In this document: piece by piece, positions 24,610-33,752 of the stretch | Layout of the letters: every line of letters begins with the position of its first letter | How positions within the stretch are numbered: the stretch's first letter is position 1 | NCBI GenBank assembly: GCA_016791005.1 | Contig: JAEUNY010000161.1 | Coordinates: 1 to 50,613, forward strand | Direction: 5' to 3' | Origin: Zoogloeaceae bacterium | GTDB lineage: Bacteria > Pseudomonadota > Gammaproteobacteria > Burkholderiales > Rhodocyclaceae | Length of the DNA: 50,613 nt | Notes under the pieces: model-generated | Told to the model about the DNA's origin: nothing | Databases searched by the model: none | Seen by the model: only the letters and a program-made list of their open reading frames with translations | Position numbers and translations under genes: made by a program

Positions 24610-25695
24610 GTGACAATCAAAGTTCTCGTGTGTGATGACTCGCCGCTGATGCGAGCCATGTTGTCCGAGGTCATCAACCATGCCCCGGATATGAAGGTCG
24701 TCGGGACTGCGATGGATCCGATCCAGGCTCGCGAGCGCATCAAGGAACTCAATCCGGACGTTCTGACCCTGGACGTCGAAATGCCCCGCATGAGTGGCAT
24801 CGAGTTTCTAGAGCGCCTCATGCGGCTTCGTCCGATGCCTGTGGTGATGATCTCGACACTGACCCGGGAGGGTTCGGACACCACGCTGAAGGCCCTGGAA
24901 TTGGGGGCCGTCGATTTCCTGGCGAAGCCCAAGGTCGAATTGGGCAAAGGTCTCGAGGCTTATGCCCAAGAAATTTGCGAGAAGATTCGCGCTGCCAGCC
25001 AGGCGCGCCTTCGGCGGCCTGTTCCTGCGGCACAAAAGGCCGCCGAGCCGCGCCCTATGGCCGGGCATGCCAGTCATCTGGCGGGCCTTCCGCCCCGCCT
25101 GCAGCAGGAGCGTTTGATTGCCATTGGGGCCTCCACCGGTGGCACCGAGGCGATTCGCGAAGTCTTGACCCCATTGCCAGCCCATTCGCCGCCAATCGTG
25201 ATGGTCCAGCACATGCCGGAAATGTTCACGGGCTCTTTCGCGAAGCGGCTCGACAGTTTGTGTCAGATTTCAGTCAAGGAGGCCGAAGACGGTGAGCGGG
25301 TACGGCCAGGCTTTGCCTATCTTGCGCCCGGGCATTCTCATTTGGCGATCCGCCGAGTTGCTGGTGGGTGGGTCTGCGAGCTTTCTAAGAGCGAGCCGGT
25401 GAATCGGCATCGCCCAGCCGTGGACGTATTGTTCCATTCCGTTGCAAAAGAGGCGGGCGTCCAGGCGCTTGGTGCGATCTTGACCGGGATGGGCAAGGAC
25501 GGCGCCCAAGGCTTACTTGCGATGCGGCATGCTGGAGCCTGGACCGTTGCTCAAGATCAGGAAACCTGCGTCGTCTACGGTATGCCTAGGGAAGCAGATG
25601 CGGTGGGTGCGGCAGTGGAAGTCGCACCGTTGCGGGACATTCCCGCAAGGCTATGGCACCGGCTCCTTGCGGGGACCGACCGGCGTTCAGCCTAG
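24610..25695 (+). CDS. cheB: chemotaxis methylesterase/response regulator CheB
   Basis: The 361-residue enzyme has a receiver domain (VCDDSPLMR, phospho-acceptor Asp in [16 protein letters not shown]) and a C-terminal methylesterase domain. The Ser-His-Asp triad is in IGASTGG, VQHMPE and TGMGKDG. Phosphorylated by CheA, it removes methyl groups from receptors. The start is GTG 24610 with GAGG about nine bases upstream. It closes the core chemotaxis operon; the STAS gene follows after 45 bases. Confidence 0.95.
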   Translation: MTIKVLVCDDSPLMRAMLSEVINHAPDMKVVGTAMDPIQARERIKELNPDVLTLDVEMPRMSGIEFLERLMRLRPMPVVMISTLTREGSDTTLKALELGAVDFLAKPKVELGKGLEAYAQEICEKIRAASQARLRRPVPAAQKAAEPRPMAGHASHLAGLPPRLQQERLIAIGASTGGTEAIREVLTPLPAHSPPIVMVQHMPEMFTGSFAKRLDSLCQISVKEAEDGERVRPGFAYLAPGHSHLAIRRVAGGWVCELSKSEPVNRHRPAVDVLFHSVAKEAGVQALGAILTGMGKDGAQGLLAMRHAGAWTVAQDQETCVVYGMPREADAVGAAVEVAPLRDIPARLWHRLLAGTDRRSA

Positions 25696-25740
25696 AGGCT
25701 GAAACGGAGTCGACATGATTTTTGATACGGGGATTTGAAA

Positions 25741-26046
25741 ATGGACGTGAGTGTTCGGACGGAATCTGACAGATGCGTGATTCAGGTGGCAGGGCGATTC
25801 GACTTTAATGCCCATCGGGAATTTCGTGACGCCATCACGAAATCTCTTGCCCAAGTGGGTGTCCCGCAAATTCAGGTGGATCTTGGCGAGGTGGGGTATC
25901 TAGACAGTTCGGCCCTCGGGATGCTGCTCATGGCGCGGGACAAAGCACGCAGCGCGGGGAAAACAGTCAGTTTGATCAATACCCGCGGGAGTGTTCGGCA
26001 GGTGTTGGATATTGCCAATTTCGGCCGGCTGTTCCCGATCTCGTAA
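25741..26046 (+). CDS. STAS domain protein (anti-sigma factor antagonist type)
   Basis: A 101-residue single STAS domain. The conserved strand-turn-helix is QVDLGEVGYLDSSALGMLLMARD, with the serine pair that is phosphorylated in SpoIIAA-like proteins, and the fold ends NTRGSVRQVLDIANFGRLF. Such proteins bind anti-sigma kinases or act in partner switching. No RsbW-type kinase or PP2C phosphatase lies nearby, so its partner is outside the window. ATG 25741 has GGGGA at 25729-25733. It follows cheB in the same direction and may be co-transcribed. Confidence 0.88.
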   Translation: MDVSVRTESDRCVIQVAGRFDFNAHREFRDAITKSLAQVGVPQIQVDLGEVGYLDSSALGMLLMARDKARSAGKTVSLINTRGSVRQVLDIANFGRLFPIS

Positions 26047-26253
26047 ATTGATTCGGCGGCGGGCGGATTTGCCAACCAGGGAGACCGACGATGCCAATCC
26101 CTCGCTGGGTTTATTGGTCGTTTGATACGCCGGTAGGTGATGATAGTCGGAAGCTGAGAATCCCATTCCCTCTCGCAGCGGAGAGTCCGACCGCGTCATC
26201 TCCCAGATCGCGCTGAAATCTGCGGAATCGGGCTCAGTTATGCCCAACCGTGG

Positions 26254-26433
26254 TCAGTCGCCGATCGAGGTATGGAGCTCGTGAGATGAACGGAGGCGTG
26301 CTTGGCGCTCGATTTCCTTCAGTCGTCGATCTCGCTCGAGTCGATCTTGAGCAATGCGACGGGCGTCTTCCAAGGTTTCGTCCTCTGGTGGCCCCTCCTG
26401 GCGGCGGCCACTTTCGGGTCCCGATGTGTTCAT
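26254..26433 (-). CDS. small highly charged hypothetical protein
   Basis: The 59-residue frame runs leftward in the gap between the STAS and HD-GYP genes. It is supported by an excellent binding site: GGAGGGAAT ends just before ATG 26433. The protein is rich in Glu, Arg and Asp, with an acidic N-terminus and a predicted helix (DARRIAQDRLERDRRLKEIERQARL). It has no signal peptide or membrane segment, and I recognise no family. It could be a small regulator or adaptor; function unknown. Confidence 0.5.
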   Translation of the reverse strand: MNTSGPESGRRQEGPPEDETLEDARRIAQDRLERDRRLKEIERQARLRSSHELHTSIGD

Positions 26434-26510
26434 GATTCCCTCCATATCTGAGTTGATCTCATGGCGGACCTTCACTCTCAATATAGCGGTTCCAGACTGG
26501 CTTTCGACCC

Positions 26511-26523
26511 GATCACGGTGATC
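26511..26523. promoter_or_regulatory. 13-base palindrome upstream of the HD-GYP gene
   Basis: GATCACGGTGATC is a perfect inverted repeat around a central G, 96 bases before the HD-GYP start and between two divergent genes. It is a plausible operator half-site pair; the cognate regulator is unknown. Confidence 0.35.
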
Positions 26524-26618
26524 AATTCAACAAATTGGTATGGAAATCAGGGCATCCCGTTCGTTCCCGAGGGTGCCGAGCTGCCTGCCAAGGAGTGGCA
26601 GCGGTCCGGAGGGCATTG

Positions 26619-27938
26619 ATGACGGCTGATGCAGCCAAAGACCATCGAATTCCGGTCGACCAGCTTCGGGTGGGCATGTACGTCTATCTGGACTTGGGCT
26701 GGATGGCCCATCCCTTCAGCTTCAGCAATTTCAAGATCAAGTCTGATGATCAATTAGCTACCATCCGCTCGCTCGGAATCTCGTCGGTACGATGGGATCC
26801 ATCCCGAAGCGATTCCCCTGTTGCCGAGCTGCTGACCGGGAATTCACGGGAAGTTAAACCGTCAAATGAACCTCCCGAATCGGATTCTGGCGAGCCGCAG
26901 GGCGACGGCGAGTCGGCGAAAAAGCTTAGGTCGGCAGACAAGCAATCCACGGAAATCGGGGTCGTGGCGCTTAGGCAAGAGCAGCTGGCTCGGGTCGAGC
27001 AGGCGTACGTGGATGCGGTCAAAGTCGTCAAAGGGATCAACAAATCGATTTATTCGCGGCCGGAAGCGACGCTCGCCGCCACCCGGAAGTTCATCGAAGG
27101 CATGGTGGCAGATCTGCTCGAGGCCCCGGAGCTGGCCATTCAAGTGATGGCAGAGAAGCCGGGGGCCGAGGACCTCTATCTTCATGCGCTTAATGTCGCC
27201 GTACTGGCGATGATCCTGGCGCGTGAGGTCAAACTTCCGGCAGAGATCGTCCGGGTTCTTGGCCTGGCCGCGGTCTTCCACGATATTGGACTGAATGAAG
27301 TTCCGAGCACCATCCTCAACAAGACAGAGCCCCTGACCGCGGCGGAGCGCCAATTTCGTGAAGCCCATTGCCAATATGGCCATGAGCTGGGGCTCAAACT
27401 GGGATTGCCCACGGTCGTCTGCAACGTCATCTTGCAGCATCATGAGCAATTCGATGGCTCGGGGTATCCGAAGAAGCTCAAAGGCGAGCAGATCGATCTC
27501 ATGGCGCGGCTTCTTGGTGTGGTGAATGGCTACGACAACCTCTGTAATCCTGCCCGCCTCGCGGACGCCCTGACTCCCCACGAAGCGCTGTCCCTGATGT
27601 ATGCACAACACCGCAATCGCTACGATCCGCGGTTCCTCCAGGCCTTCGTTAGAACCCTGGGTGTCTATCCGCCGGGCACCGTGGTCTCTCTTTCCAACGA
27701 TCGCATTGGACTGGTGATCGGAGTGAACACCGCCCGCCCGTTGCGGCCGCTGCTTGTGGTACACGATCCGGCCGTTTCCCGTCGTCAGGCCCCGCTGCTC
27801 GACTTGGAGGCGCATCCGGAAGCCAATATCAGCCGGGCGATCCGGCCTCAGTTGCTACCCGCGGATGTCTATGACTACCTCAGCCCCCGCAAGCGCGTCA
27901 GCTACTTCTTTGATGCCCAGAGTGGGGTAGCAGGATGA
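26619..27938 (+). CDS. HD-GYP cyclic di-GMP phosphodiesterase with N-terminal DUF3391
   Basis: The 439-residue cytosolic protein opens with a DUF3391 region ([18 protein letters not shown], about 10-65), then a charged linker and an HD-GYP domain. The metal and signature residues are present: H221-D222 in [31 protein letters not shown] with G280-S-G-Y-P, and VVNGYDNLC. It should hydrolyse cyclic di-GMP. ATG 26619 is chosen for GGAGGG at 26608-26613. Its last codons overlap the next gene (ATGA), so the phosphodiesterase and the hybrid kinase are made together. Confidence 0.92.
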   Translation: MTADAAKDHRIPVDQLRVGMYVYLDLGWMAHPFSFSNFKIKSDDQLATIRSLGISSVRWDPSRSDSPVAELLTGNSREVKPSNEPPESDSGEPQGDGESAKKLRSADKQSTEIGVVALRQEQLARVEQAYVDAVKVVKGINKSIYSRPEATLAATRKFIEGMVADLLEAPELAIQVMAEKPGAEDLYLHALNVAVLAMILAREVKLPAEIVRVLGLAAVFHDIGLNEVPSTILNKTEPLTAAERQFREAHCQYGHELGLKLGLPTVVCNVILQHHEQFDGSGYPKKLKGEQIDLMARLLGVVNGYDNLCNPARLADALTPHEALSLMYAQHRNRYDPRFLQAFVRTLGVYPPGTVVSLSNDRIGLVIGVNTARPLRPLLVVHDPAVSRRQAPLLDLEAHPEANISRAIRPQLLPADVYDYLSPRKRVSYFFDAQSGVAG

Positions 27939-30283
27939 CGGCGGAGCTGGTCTCCCTGCTCTTCGATCAGTCCGCCGAAATGTTGTTGGCGGTTGATCCT
28001 GCAACCCTTGAAATTCGCGCCGCCAATCGGCGAGTTGCCGAACTGCTTGGTCACGCGCCCACGGCGCTCGTCGGGCGTCCGATCCTGGAGTTGGAAGGGG
28101 CTCTTGGCGATATCTTCTATTGGGAGGAAGTTCGCCAGGGTGGGCCGGCCGAGGTCAATGATGTCGAGAGCCAGTATGTCTGTGCGGACGGACAGCTCTT
28201 ACCGGTGATGAAGTCGGTGCGCCGCGCGCTTTGGCACGGTCGGGAGATCCTGTTATTGCGGGTCCGGGATGAGCGGGCCCTGAAGCGCGCCGAGGCCCAT
28301 CTCGGGGAGGTAACCGCCCAGCTTCGAGCCACCCTCGAGGCCATCTGGGACGGGATCCTCGTAACGGATCAGGCAGGGCGAATTGTCAATATGAATCATC
28401 GGCTCACCACCATGTGGGAGATGCCGGAATCCGTCCTCGAAGCGGGGAGCGATACGATTTTCCAGTGGATGGGGGCCCAACTCGTCGATGGCGAACAGCG
28501 TGCGCACCTTGCGGGCGGGGAGGACTCTTTGGAGATCCTGCTTCTCGAATTGACGAACGGCAAGGTCTTCGAACGGCGCAGTCAGGCTCAGATGCTTCGG
28601 GGCGAAATGATTGGAAGGGTTTCCAGCTTTCACGACATCACGGAGCGGGTGGTGTCGGAGCGGGAAATGGCCCTGGCCAGAGAGCGGGCCGAGGTGGCGA
28701 GCAAAGCGAAGAGCGAATTCCTTGCCATGATGTCCCATGAAATCCGCACGCCAATGAACGGGGTCATCGGGATGTCTAGCCTGCTCATCGACACGCCCCT
28801 CGACGCCGAGCAGCGGGGATTCGCCGAGACGATTCGCTCCAGTGGTGAGGCGCTCCTCACCATCATCAATGACATTCTGGATTTTTCGAAACTCGAGGCC
28901 CACAAACTTCAACTCGAGTCCATTGACTTCAATCTGTTCTCCCTGATGGAGGAGTTGGCCGATCTGTTTGCCGTGCGGGCCGGCGAGAAGCGCCTCGATT
29001 TCGCCTGGTCGCTCGGTGCCGGGACGCCAGTCCTCGTGCGGGGGGATCCGGGGCGCTTGCGGCAGATTCTGACCAACCTGGTGGGGAACGCCATCAAATT
29101 CACCGACCAGGGCCGCGTGACGGTGACGATCGCTGCGCGGCCGACGGATGGCCAGGACGTCGAATTCGAGTTCGCCGTCGCCGACACTGGTATTGGGATT
29201 CCTGCAGACCGCCAAGCCGCGATCTTCGAGCCCTTCGAGCAGGCCGATCGCTCGACGACCCGGCGTTACGGCGGAACCGGGCTGGGTCTCGCGATCTCGT
29301 CGCAGCTGGTGGGGATGATGGGCGGCACCCTGCAGATCAGAAGCGAGGAGGGGGTAGGTTCGACCTTCTGGTTCGCCGTTCGATTGGGTCTGCAGGCCAC
29401 GAGCGCCGTGGAAGAGGCGGCGCTACCCGTAAGTCCGGAGGTCGGGCGGCAAGCGGACTGTCGGTTACTGATGGTGGAAGCCAATCCCCATCACTACCGC
29501 CTCCTCGCAGAAATGCTGAAGGGTATGGGTTTGCTCGCCGAGGGGGTCGAAAATGGCGAACTGGCGATGGCCCGAATCCAGGAGGCGGCGAGTCAAGGCC
29601 AAGGTTTTGACGTCGTGTGTATCGATCAGCACCTGGAGGGCATGGATGCCGAGGCGCTGGGGCGATGGGTACGTGAGCAACCCGCTCTCGCCGCGACCCG
29701 CCTCGTCTTGCTTACTGCCATTGGCCAGCGGGGCGATGCCCAGCGCTTCAAAGCCGCGGGATTCGACGCTTACCTGCTCAAACCTTTGAAGAGATCGCTA
29801 GTTCGAGACTGTATTGATGCGGTAATGGGCAAGCCTCCCGCCCAGGGCACCCTCGTCACGCGGCACTCCTTGGGGGAATCGCGCCGGGCGAAATCCAGGG
29901 TGCTGTTGGCGGAAGACAACGCCACCAACCGCGTCGTCATCAAGACCTTCCTCAAGCGCCTCGGCATCGTCCAGGTGGACGAAGTGTCCTCGGGAGACGA
30001 AGCGGTTCGCTTGGGCGCCGCAGGCAGCCACGACCTGGTCCTCATGGATTGCCTGATGCCCAAAATGGATGGTTACGAGGCGACGCGCCGATTGCGGGAC
30101 ATGGGCATGGGGAAGCCAATCATCGCGGTCACGGCGAATGCCATGGACGAAGAGGTGGAGCGCTGCCTGGCCGCCGGAATGAATAGCCATCTCAAGAAGC
30201 CCGTCGATTTCCAGGCGCTTGCGGCGGAGCTGGACCGCTGGCTCCCCGGGCACGAGGATGAGACCGACGGCCTTGCGAAGTAG
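27935..30283 (+). CDS. hybrid sensor histidine kinase (PAS-PAS-HisKA-HATPase-REC-REC)
   Basis: The 782-residue cytosolic kinase has two PAS-like domains (about 5-115 and 125-245) and a coiled coil. Its HisKA phospho-acceptor is H268 in [12 protein letters not shown], and the ATPase has N, G1 and G2 boxes ([32 protein letters not shown]). Two receivers follow. The first (about 510-625) lacks one acidic pocket residue ([10 protein letters not shown]) but keeps the acceptor Asp. The second (about 650-770) is complete, with D705 in [13 protein letters not shown]. It resembles BarA-type tandem kinases without an HPt domain, so a separate phosphotransfer protein is expected. It overlaps the HD-GYP gene by four bases, which suggests it acts with or on it. 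No membrane segments are seen. Confidence 0.92.
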   Translation: MTAELVSLLFDQSAEMLLAVDPATLEIRAANRRVAELLGHAPTALVGRPILELEGALGDIFYWEEVRQGGPAEVNDVESQYVCADGQLLPVMKSVRRALWHGREILLLRVRDERALKRAEAHLGEVTAQLRATLEAIWDGILVTDQAGRIVNMNHRLTTMWEMPESVLEAGSDTIFQWMGAQLVDGEQRAHLAGGEDSLEILLLELTNGKVFERRSQAQMLRGEMIGRVSSFHDITERVVSEREMALARERAEVASKAKSEFLAMMSHEIRTPMNGVIGMSSLLIDTPLDAEQRGFAETIRSSGEALLTIINDILDFSKLEAHKLQLESIDFNLFSLMEELADLFAVRAGEKRLDFAWSLGAGTPVLVRGDPGRLRQILTNLVGNAIKFTDQGRVTVTIAARPTDGQDVEFEFAVADTGIGIPADRQAAIFEPFEQADRSTTRRYGGTGLGLAISSQLVGMMGGTLQIRSEEGVGSTFWFAVRLGLQATSAVEEAALPVSPEVGRQADCRLLMVEANPHHYRLLAEMLKGMGLLAEGVENGELAMARIQEAASQGQGFDVVCIDQHLEGMDAEALGRWVREQPALAATRLVLLTAIGQRGDAQRFKAAGFDAYLLKPLKRSLVRDCIDAVMGKPPAQGTLVTRHSLGESRRAKSRVLLAEDNATNRVVIKTFLKRLGIVQVDEVSSGDEAVRLGAAGSHDLVLMDCLMPKMDGYEATRRLRDMGMGKPIIAVTANAMDEEVERCLAAGMNSHLKKPVDFQALAAELDRWLPGHEDETDGLAK

Positions 30284-32530
30284 TCAGGCGCTTTGGGCGT
30301 CCTCGCTGCGACGTCCATAGTGCCAGACGCCATCCCAGGTGGGTCCGGGGGGCCGCGCACGAAGGGCGGCGACGCGCTCGCGATAGATGGCATACAGGGC
30401 GCGGGGCCATTCTGCATCGAGCTTCGCCAGGGCCAATTCCGCACGATCCCATGCCTGGGCCCGGTATAGGGCGAGGGCCTCTTCCCAACCCGCCAGTTCT
30501 CGTTGCAGGCTATCTGAAATATCCTCAGGTGCCCCGAGAGGCTCGTAGAGCGTGACGGAACCCGCCCGCCCATGAACGGTTACGCGATCGAGTTCCCGGC
30601 AGGTCATGGAGCCGAGCTGGCGCCGGCAGGCTTCGCCAATGAGGATGCCCACCCCATAGTAGCCCGTCAGCTCCACCAGTCGGGCGGCGAGGTTGACCGC
30701 GTCGCCGAGCACCGTGTACGCCCGCCGATCGCTGGATCCCATGTCGCCCACGGTCATGTCACCGGTGTTGATGCCGATGCCAATTGCCAATGGTGGCCAT
30801 CCGCGCAGCGCCGCGCTGCGATTGAGTTCCTCCACTCGTTCCTGCATGGCGAGGGCCGCCGATACCGCGTGGTCCGCATGGCGGGGATCTGCCAGGGGTG
30901 CACCCCAGAAGGCCATCACGGCGTCACCGATGTACTTGTCTAGGGTTCCCCGCTCCGAACGCACCGTCGCGCTCATGGCGGAGAAAAAAGCATTCATCAT
31001 TCGAGCGAGCGGCTGGGGGGCCATGCCCTCCGACAGCGCCGTGAACCCGCGGATGTCGGCAAACAGCACGGTCAGCTCGCAGCTCCGTCCTTCCATGTCA
31101 TAGCGGTCCGGGTCGCGGCTCATTTCGAGCACCAGCTCGGGTGGTACATACTGGCCGAACAGTCGGGCCATGCTGCGCTGATTTCGCACTTCCAGGAAAT
31201 AGCCCAGCATCATCGCAAAGGCGTAGAGAGCGCCAGTGAGTACCACCAGGGCCGTCAGTGGCAGGAAGAGGCCGAAGGATTGCCACAACACCCCACCCAA
31301 AAAAAGCAGGCCGGCCAGGATCCCCGCCGACACCACGGTGATGATGCGTGGTGAGCGTTTGGGCACCAGAACCAGTAGGGTGAACGTGATGAGGGCGAGG
31401 AGGGCGAGCTGCACGCCGGCCAGGTAAGGAGGGTGGGCCTTCACCCGGCCATCGAGGAAACCACTGATCAGGTTGGCGTGGATTTCCACGCCTGGGTAGG
31501 GCGCGCCGACGGGGGTCGAGCGCAGATCCACCAACCCGGGCGCGGAAGTGCCCAGGAGGACGATCGTGTTGCGGAGCGCACCCTCCGGCAAGCGATCCTT
31601 AAGGATATCCACGGCCGAGACATAGCGAAAGCTGCCGGCAGCGCCACGAAACGGAATCAAGGCCCGAGCCTGGGCATCCACCGGGATGCGCAGGGCCCCT
31701 TGGGGTGTGCGCAGGGTCAGGGCTTCCAGCTGGCTGTCGGAGGCGGCGCTTTTCGACCACTCTGGGGTGATCGGGGCATTGCCGGCGAGGGCCCGGGCCA
31801 TGGCCAGGGCGAGGGCTTCCCGGTACTCCCCCGCTGCCCGGACCACCAAGGGGACTCGGCGGATCACCCCATCCGGATCTGGAGTGCCGTTGATGTGTCC
31901 ACCCCCCATCGCGGCGCGCTGGAAGGCCGGCAGGCTCGCGGTGTAGCCCACCCAGGAGGGGAGCTCGGTGTCGACGGCGGAAAGGGCCCCGGGAGCGAGG
32001 CCGGGCGGCAGGGTCCCCGCCGTTGGGGTGCCGCCCGCTGGAGTGCGTTCGCCTGACAAATGAAAGGCGAGGAGGACCGGGTGGCGTGCGATGGCAGCAG
32101 CGAGGCGGGCGTCGTAATCCAGGTTGGGGCGCAATGCGGCCAGGGTTTCACGATAGCCCGGGTCGCCTGCCAGGGGGCCGGCGGCAAGGCGATCCAGCAC
32201 CGCCAGGCCGGAACTCGTATCGGGCTCGGCGAGAATGACATCGAGGCCGAGGATCAGCGCGCCATGGCGGTCGAAGGTCTGATCGATGAGCTGAGCCAAC
32301 AGATCCCGTCGCCATGGCCACCGGCCAACCTCGGCGAGGGAGCGCTCATCAATGTCGATGATCGTGATGCGGGGGTCGACTTCATCGGGCGCCGTCCAGC
32401 GCACCAGCGCGTCATAGGCCATGCCGTCGACGCGATCGACCAGGGCGACCTGGAGGTGGCCGCTGGTATGGGCAAAGAGGACGAGGAAGACGAGGATGCC
32501 GAGGAGGCTGCGCAGCCGGCCAGGATTCAT
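30284..32530 (-). CDS. CHASE2-domain adenylate/guanylate cyclase
   Basis: The 748-residue membrane protein has an N-terminal signal anchor (about 7-25), a large periplasmic CHASE2 sensor domain (about 30-360: ITIIDIDERSLAEVGRWPWRRD) and three membrane helices (about 365-455). A class III nucleotide cyclase domain follows (about 485-640). The metal-binding Asp residues are D492 (LFADIRGF) and D536 (DKYIGDAVMAFWGAP). K532 and the VLGDAVNLAARL block, with the Asn and Arg that act in catalysis, support cAMP production from ATP. It is the last gene of a leftward operon with a FecR-domain protein and an OmpA-type lipoprotein. Its stop abuts that of the convergent kinase with no gap. Confidence 0.92.
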   Translation of the reverse strand: MNPGRLRSLLGILVFLVLFAHTSGHLQVALVDRVDGMAYDALVRWTAPDEVDPRITIIDIDERSLAEVGRWPWRRDLLAQLIDQTFDRHGALILGLDVILAEPDTSSGLAVLDRLAAGPLAGDPGYRETLAALRPNLDYDARLAAAIARHPVLLAFHLSGERTPAGGTPTAGTLPPGLAPGALSAVDTELPSWVGYTASLPAFQRAAMGGGHINGTPDPDGVIRRVPLVVRAAGEYREALALAMARALAGNAPITPEWSKSAASDSQLEALTLRTPQGALRIPVDAQARALIPFRGAAGSFRYVSAVDILKDRLPEGALRNTIVLLGTSAPGLVDLRSTPVGAPYPGVEIHANLISGFLDGRVKAHPPYLAGVQLALLALITFTLLVLVPKRSPRIITVVSAGILAGLLFLGGVLWQSFGLFLPLTALVVLTGALYAFAMMLGYFLEVRNQRSMARLFGQYVPPELVLEMSRDPDRYDMEGRSCELTVLFADIRGFTALSEGMAPQPLARMMNAFFSAMSATVRSERGTLDKYIGDAVMAFWGAPLADPRHADHAVSAALAMQERVEELNRSAALRGWPPLAIGIGINTGDMTVGDMGSSDRRAYTVLGDAVNLAARLVELTGYYGVGILIGEACRRQLGSMTCRELDRVTVHGRAGSVTLYEPLGAPEDISDSLQRELAGWEEALALYRAQAWDRAELALAKLDAEWPRALYAIYRERVAALRARPPGPTWDGVWHYGRRSEDAQSA

Positions 32531-32585
32531 CTGCCGGGCGCGAGGGAAAGGTCGGTGTGGGGAAACCGCCTGCCAAGAAAGCTCA

Positions 32586-33167
32586 TTAGCGGATCTTGAT
32601 CACTACTCGGCGATTGCGGACCTCGGGCACTTCGTCCTCGGTGGGCACCAGGGGCTCGCGTTCGCCCCGGGCCTCCAGCCGGATGGACGCAGGTGGCACA
32701 CCGATCGCAAGGAAGATGTCGCGGACCACTTGGGCCCGACGCAGCGAAAGCTCGTCGTTGAACGGGACGCTCCCCACCCGGTCGGTGTGTCCGGTGATGA
32801 CAATCTCCGAGGCCAATTGCTTTTCCGCCCGCGCCTTGATCTCGTCGAGGAGTGCCCGGGACTCCGGCAGGAGCGTGGTGCGGTCGAAGTGGAAGAAGAC
32901 CGTATAGACCTTGGGGGCCGGGGGAAGTGATCGGATTACGCTGCCGTACTTCTCATTGACTTCTCCGGCGCCCAGGGTTCGAGCCACGATGCGCCCATCC
33001 CGGACCTCCACGGCGGAGAGGGGCGCCACGAGCAGGGCTTCATCCTGGCCGGTGCGAACCACCAGTCCGCTGATGTGACCATCGGCCGCCGGCAGGAGGA
33101 TGATCCGCTCCGAAACGCCGGCGCAACCGCCCAGCATCAGGACGAGGACAAGCAGGAGGCCACGCAT
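32586..33167 (-). CDS. OmpA-family outer-membrane lipoprotein
   Basis: The 193-residue protein has a lipoprotein signal with lipobox LGGC (C15). A small N-terminal domain follows, then an OmpA-like peptidoglycan-binding domain (VFFHFDRTTLLPESRALLDEI, ITGHTDRVGS, ELSLRRAQVV, RNRRVVIKIR). It should sit in the outer membrane and grip the cell wall. The start codon overlaps the stop of the FecR gene (TGATG), showing translational coupling. The cyclase gene begins 55 bases further on. Confidence 0.9.
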   Translation of the reverse strand: MRGLLLVLVLMLGGCAGVSERIILLPAADGHISGLVVRTGQDEALLVAPLSAVEVRDGRIVARTLGAGEVNEKYGSVIRSLPPAPKVYTVFFHFDRTTLLPESRALLDEIKARAEKQLASEIVITGHTDRVGSVPFNDELSLRRAQVVRDIFLAIGVPPASIRLEARGEREPLVPTEDEVPEVRNRRVVIKIR

Positions 33168-33628
33168 CAGTCGCTACCACCCTCCACGTCGACGACGAAT
33201 TCCGTGCCGCGAATGCCAAGGGTGCTGGCCGGGGTCTTGAAGGTCACAGAACCGGGAGAATGCTTGGCCAGGAGCCCGGTCACCACGCTAAAGGTCCCCT
33301 TCAGGAACGAAGCCACCATCCCGCCCTCGTGGGAGGTGGTGTTGAACGCAAAGGCGTTGATCAGCAGGGTACTGTTGGGCCCGAGGGAAAGGCGGGTGTC
33401 GTCGTTCAGGGTGACGCCGGCATTGCTGCTCGGGCCGGTCCGAATCCGGTCGCCTTCCTGGACCGGCGTGCCCACGGGGGCCAGAAGGATATGGTTGCCA
33501 CGCAGGATCTGGACGCTCCCGTCGCTGACCTTGACGATCCCCGCTTGCTCAGGCCCCGCGGCCGAGACTCCCCCGACCCAGCTTCCGAGGAGCAGAAAGC
33601 CGGTGATGATGAAGGAATGCAGTTTCAT
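33167..33628 (-). CDS. secreted FecR-domain protein
   Basis: The 153-residue protein has a signal peptide (MKLHSFIITGFLLLGSWVGGVSA) followed by one FecR domain (VQILRGNHILLAPVGTPVQEGDRIRTG, LNDDTRLSLGPNSTLLIN, TPASTLGIRGTEFVVDV). There is no sigma-regulator membrane domain and no ECF sigma factor nearby, so this is the stand-alone periplasmic FecR type. ATG 33628 has AGAGGGA upstream. It is the first gene of the operon with the OmpA lipoprotein and the CHASE2 cyclase, so it may sense an envelope cue for the cyclase; that is inference. Confidence 0.88.
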   Translation of the reverse strand: MKLHSFIITGFLLLGSWVGGVSAAGPEQAGIVKVSDGSVQILRGNHILLAPVGTPVQEGDRIRTGPSSNAGVTLNDDTRLSLGPNSTLLINAFAFNTTSHEGGMVASFLKGTFSVVTGLLAKHSPGSVTFKTPASTLGIRGTEFVVDVEGGSD

Positions 33629-33690
33629 GGAAGTCCCTCTCGTCCGATTCATGCCGCAGGCTTGGGCGTGTAGTGTGGATGATGCCGGCT

Positions 33691-33708
33691 TTGCACGTCA
33701 CGCTGCAA
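33691..33708. promoter_or_regulatory. TTGCA-N8-TGCAA inverted repeat upstream of the FecR operon
   Basis: TTGCACGTCACGCTGCAA lies about 63 bases upstream of the FecR start, in the 124-base gap that must hold its promoter. The five-base arms are perfectly inverted. It could be an operator; it does not match the CRP consensus well. Confidence 0.3.
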
Positions 33709-33752
33709 GGCAACAGGGCTGGGGTGTAGGGCGGCAAGGGCAGCCAGGGCCA

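Noticed and set aside
33691-33708. CRP-type binding site before the FecR-cyclase operon
   Set aside because: The inverted repeat lacks the TGTGA-N6-TCACA core, so it is listed only as a generic inverted repeat.
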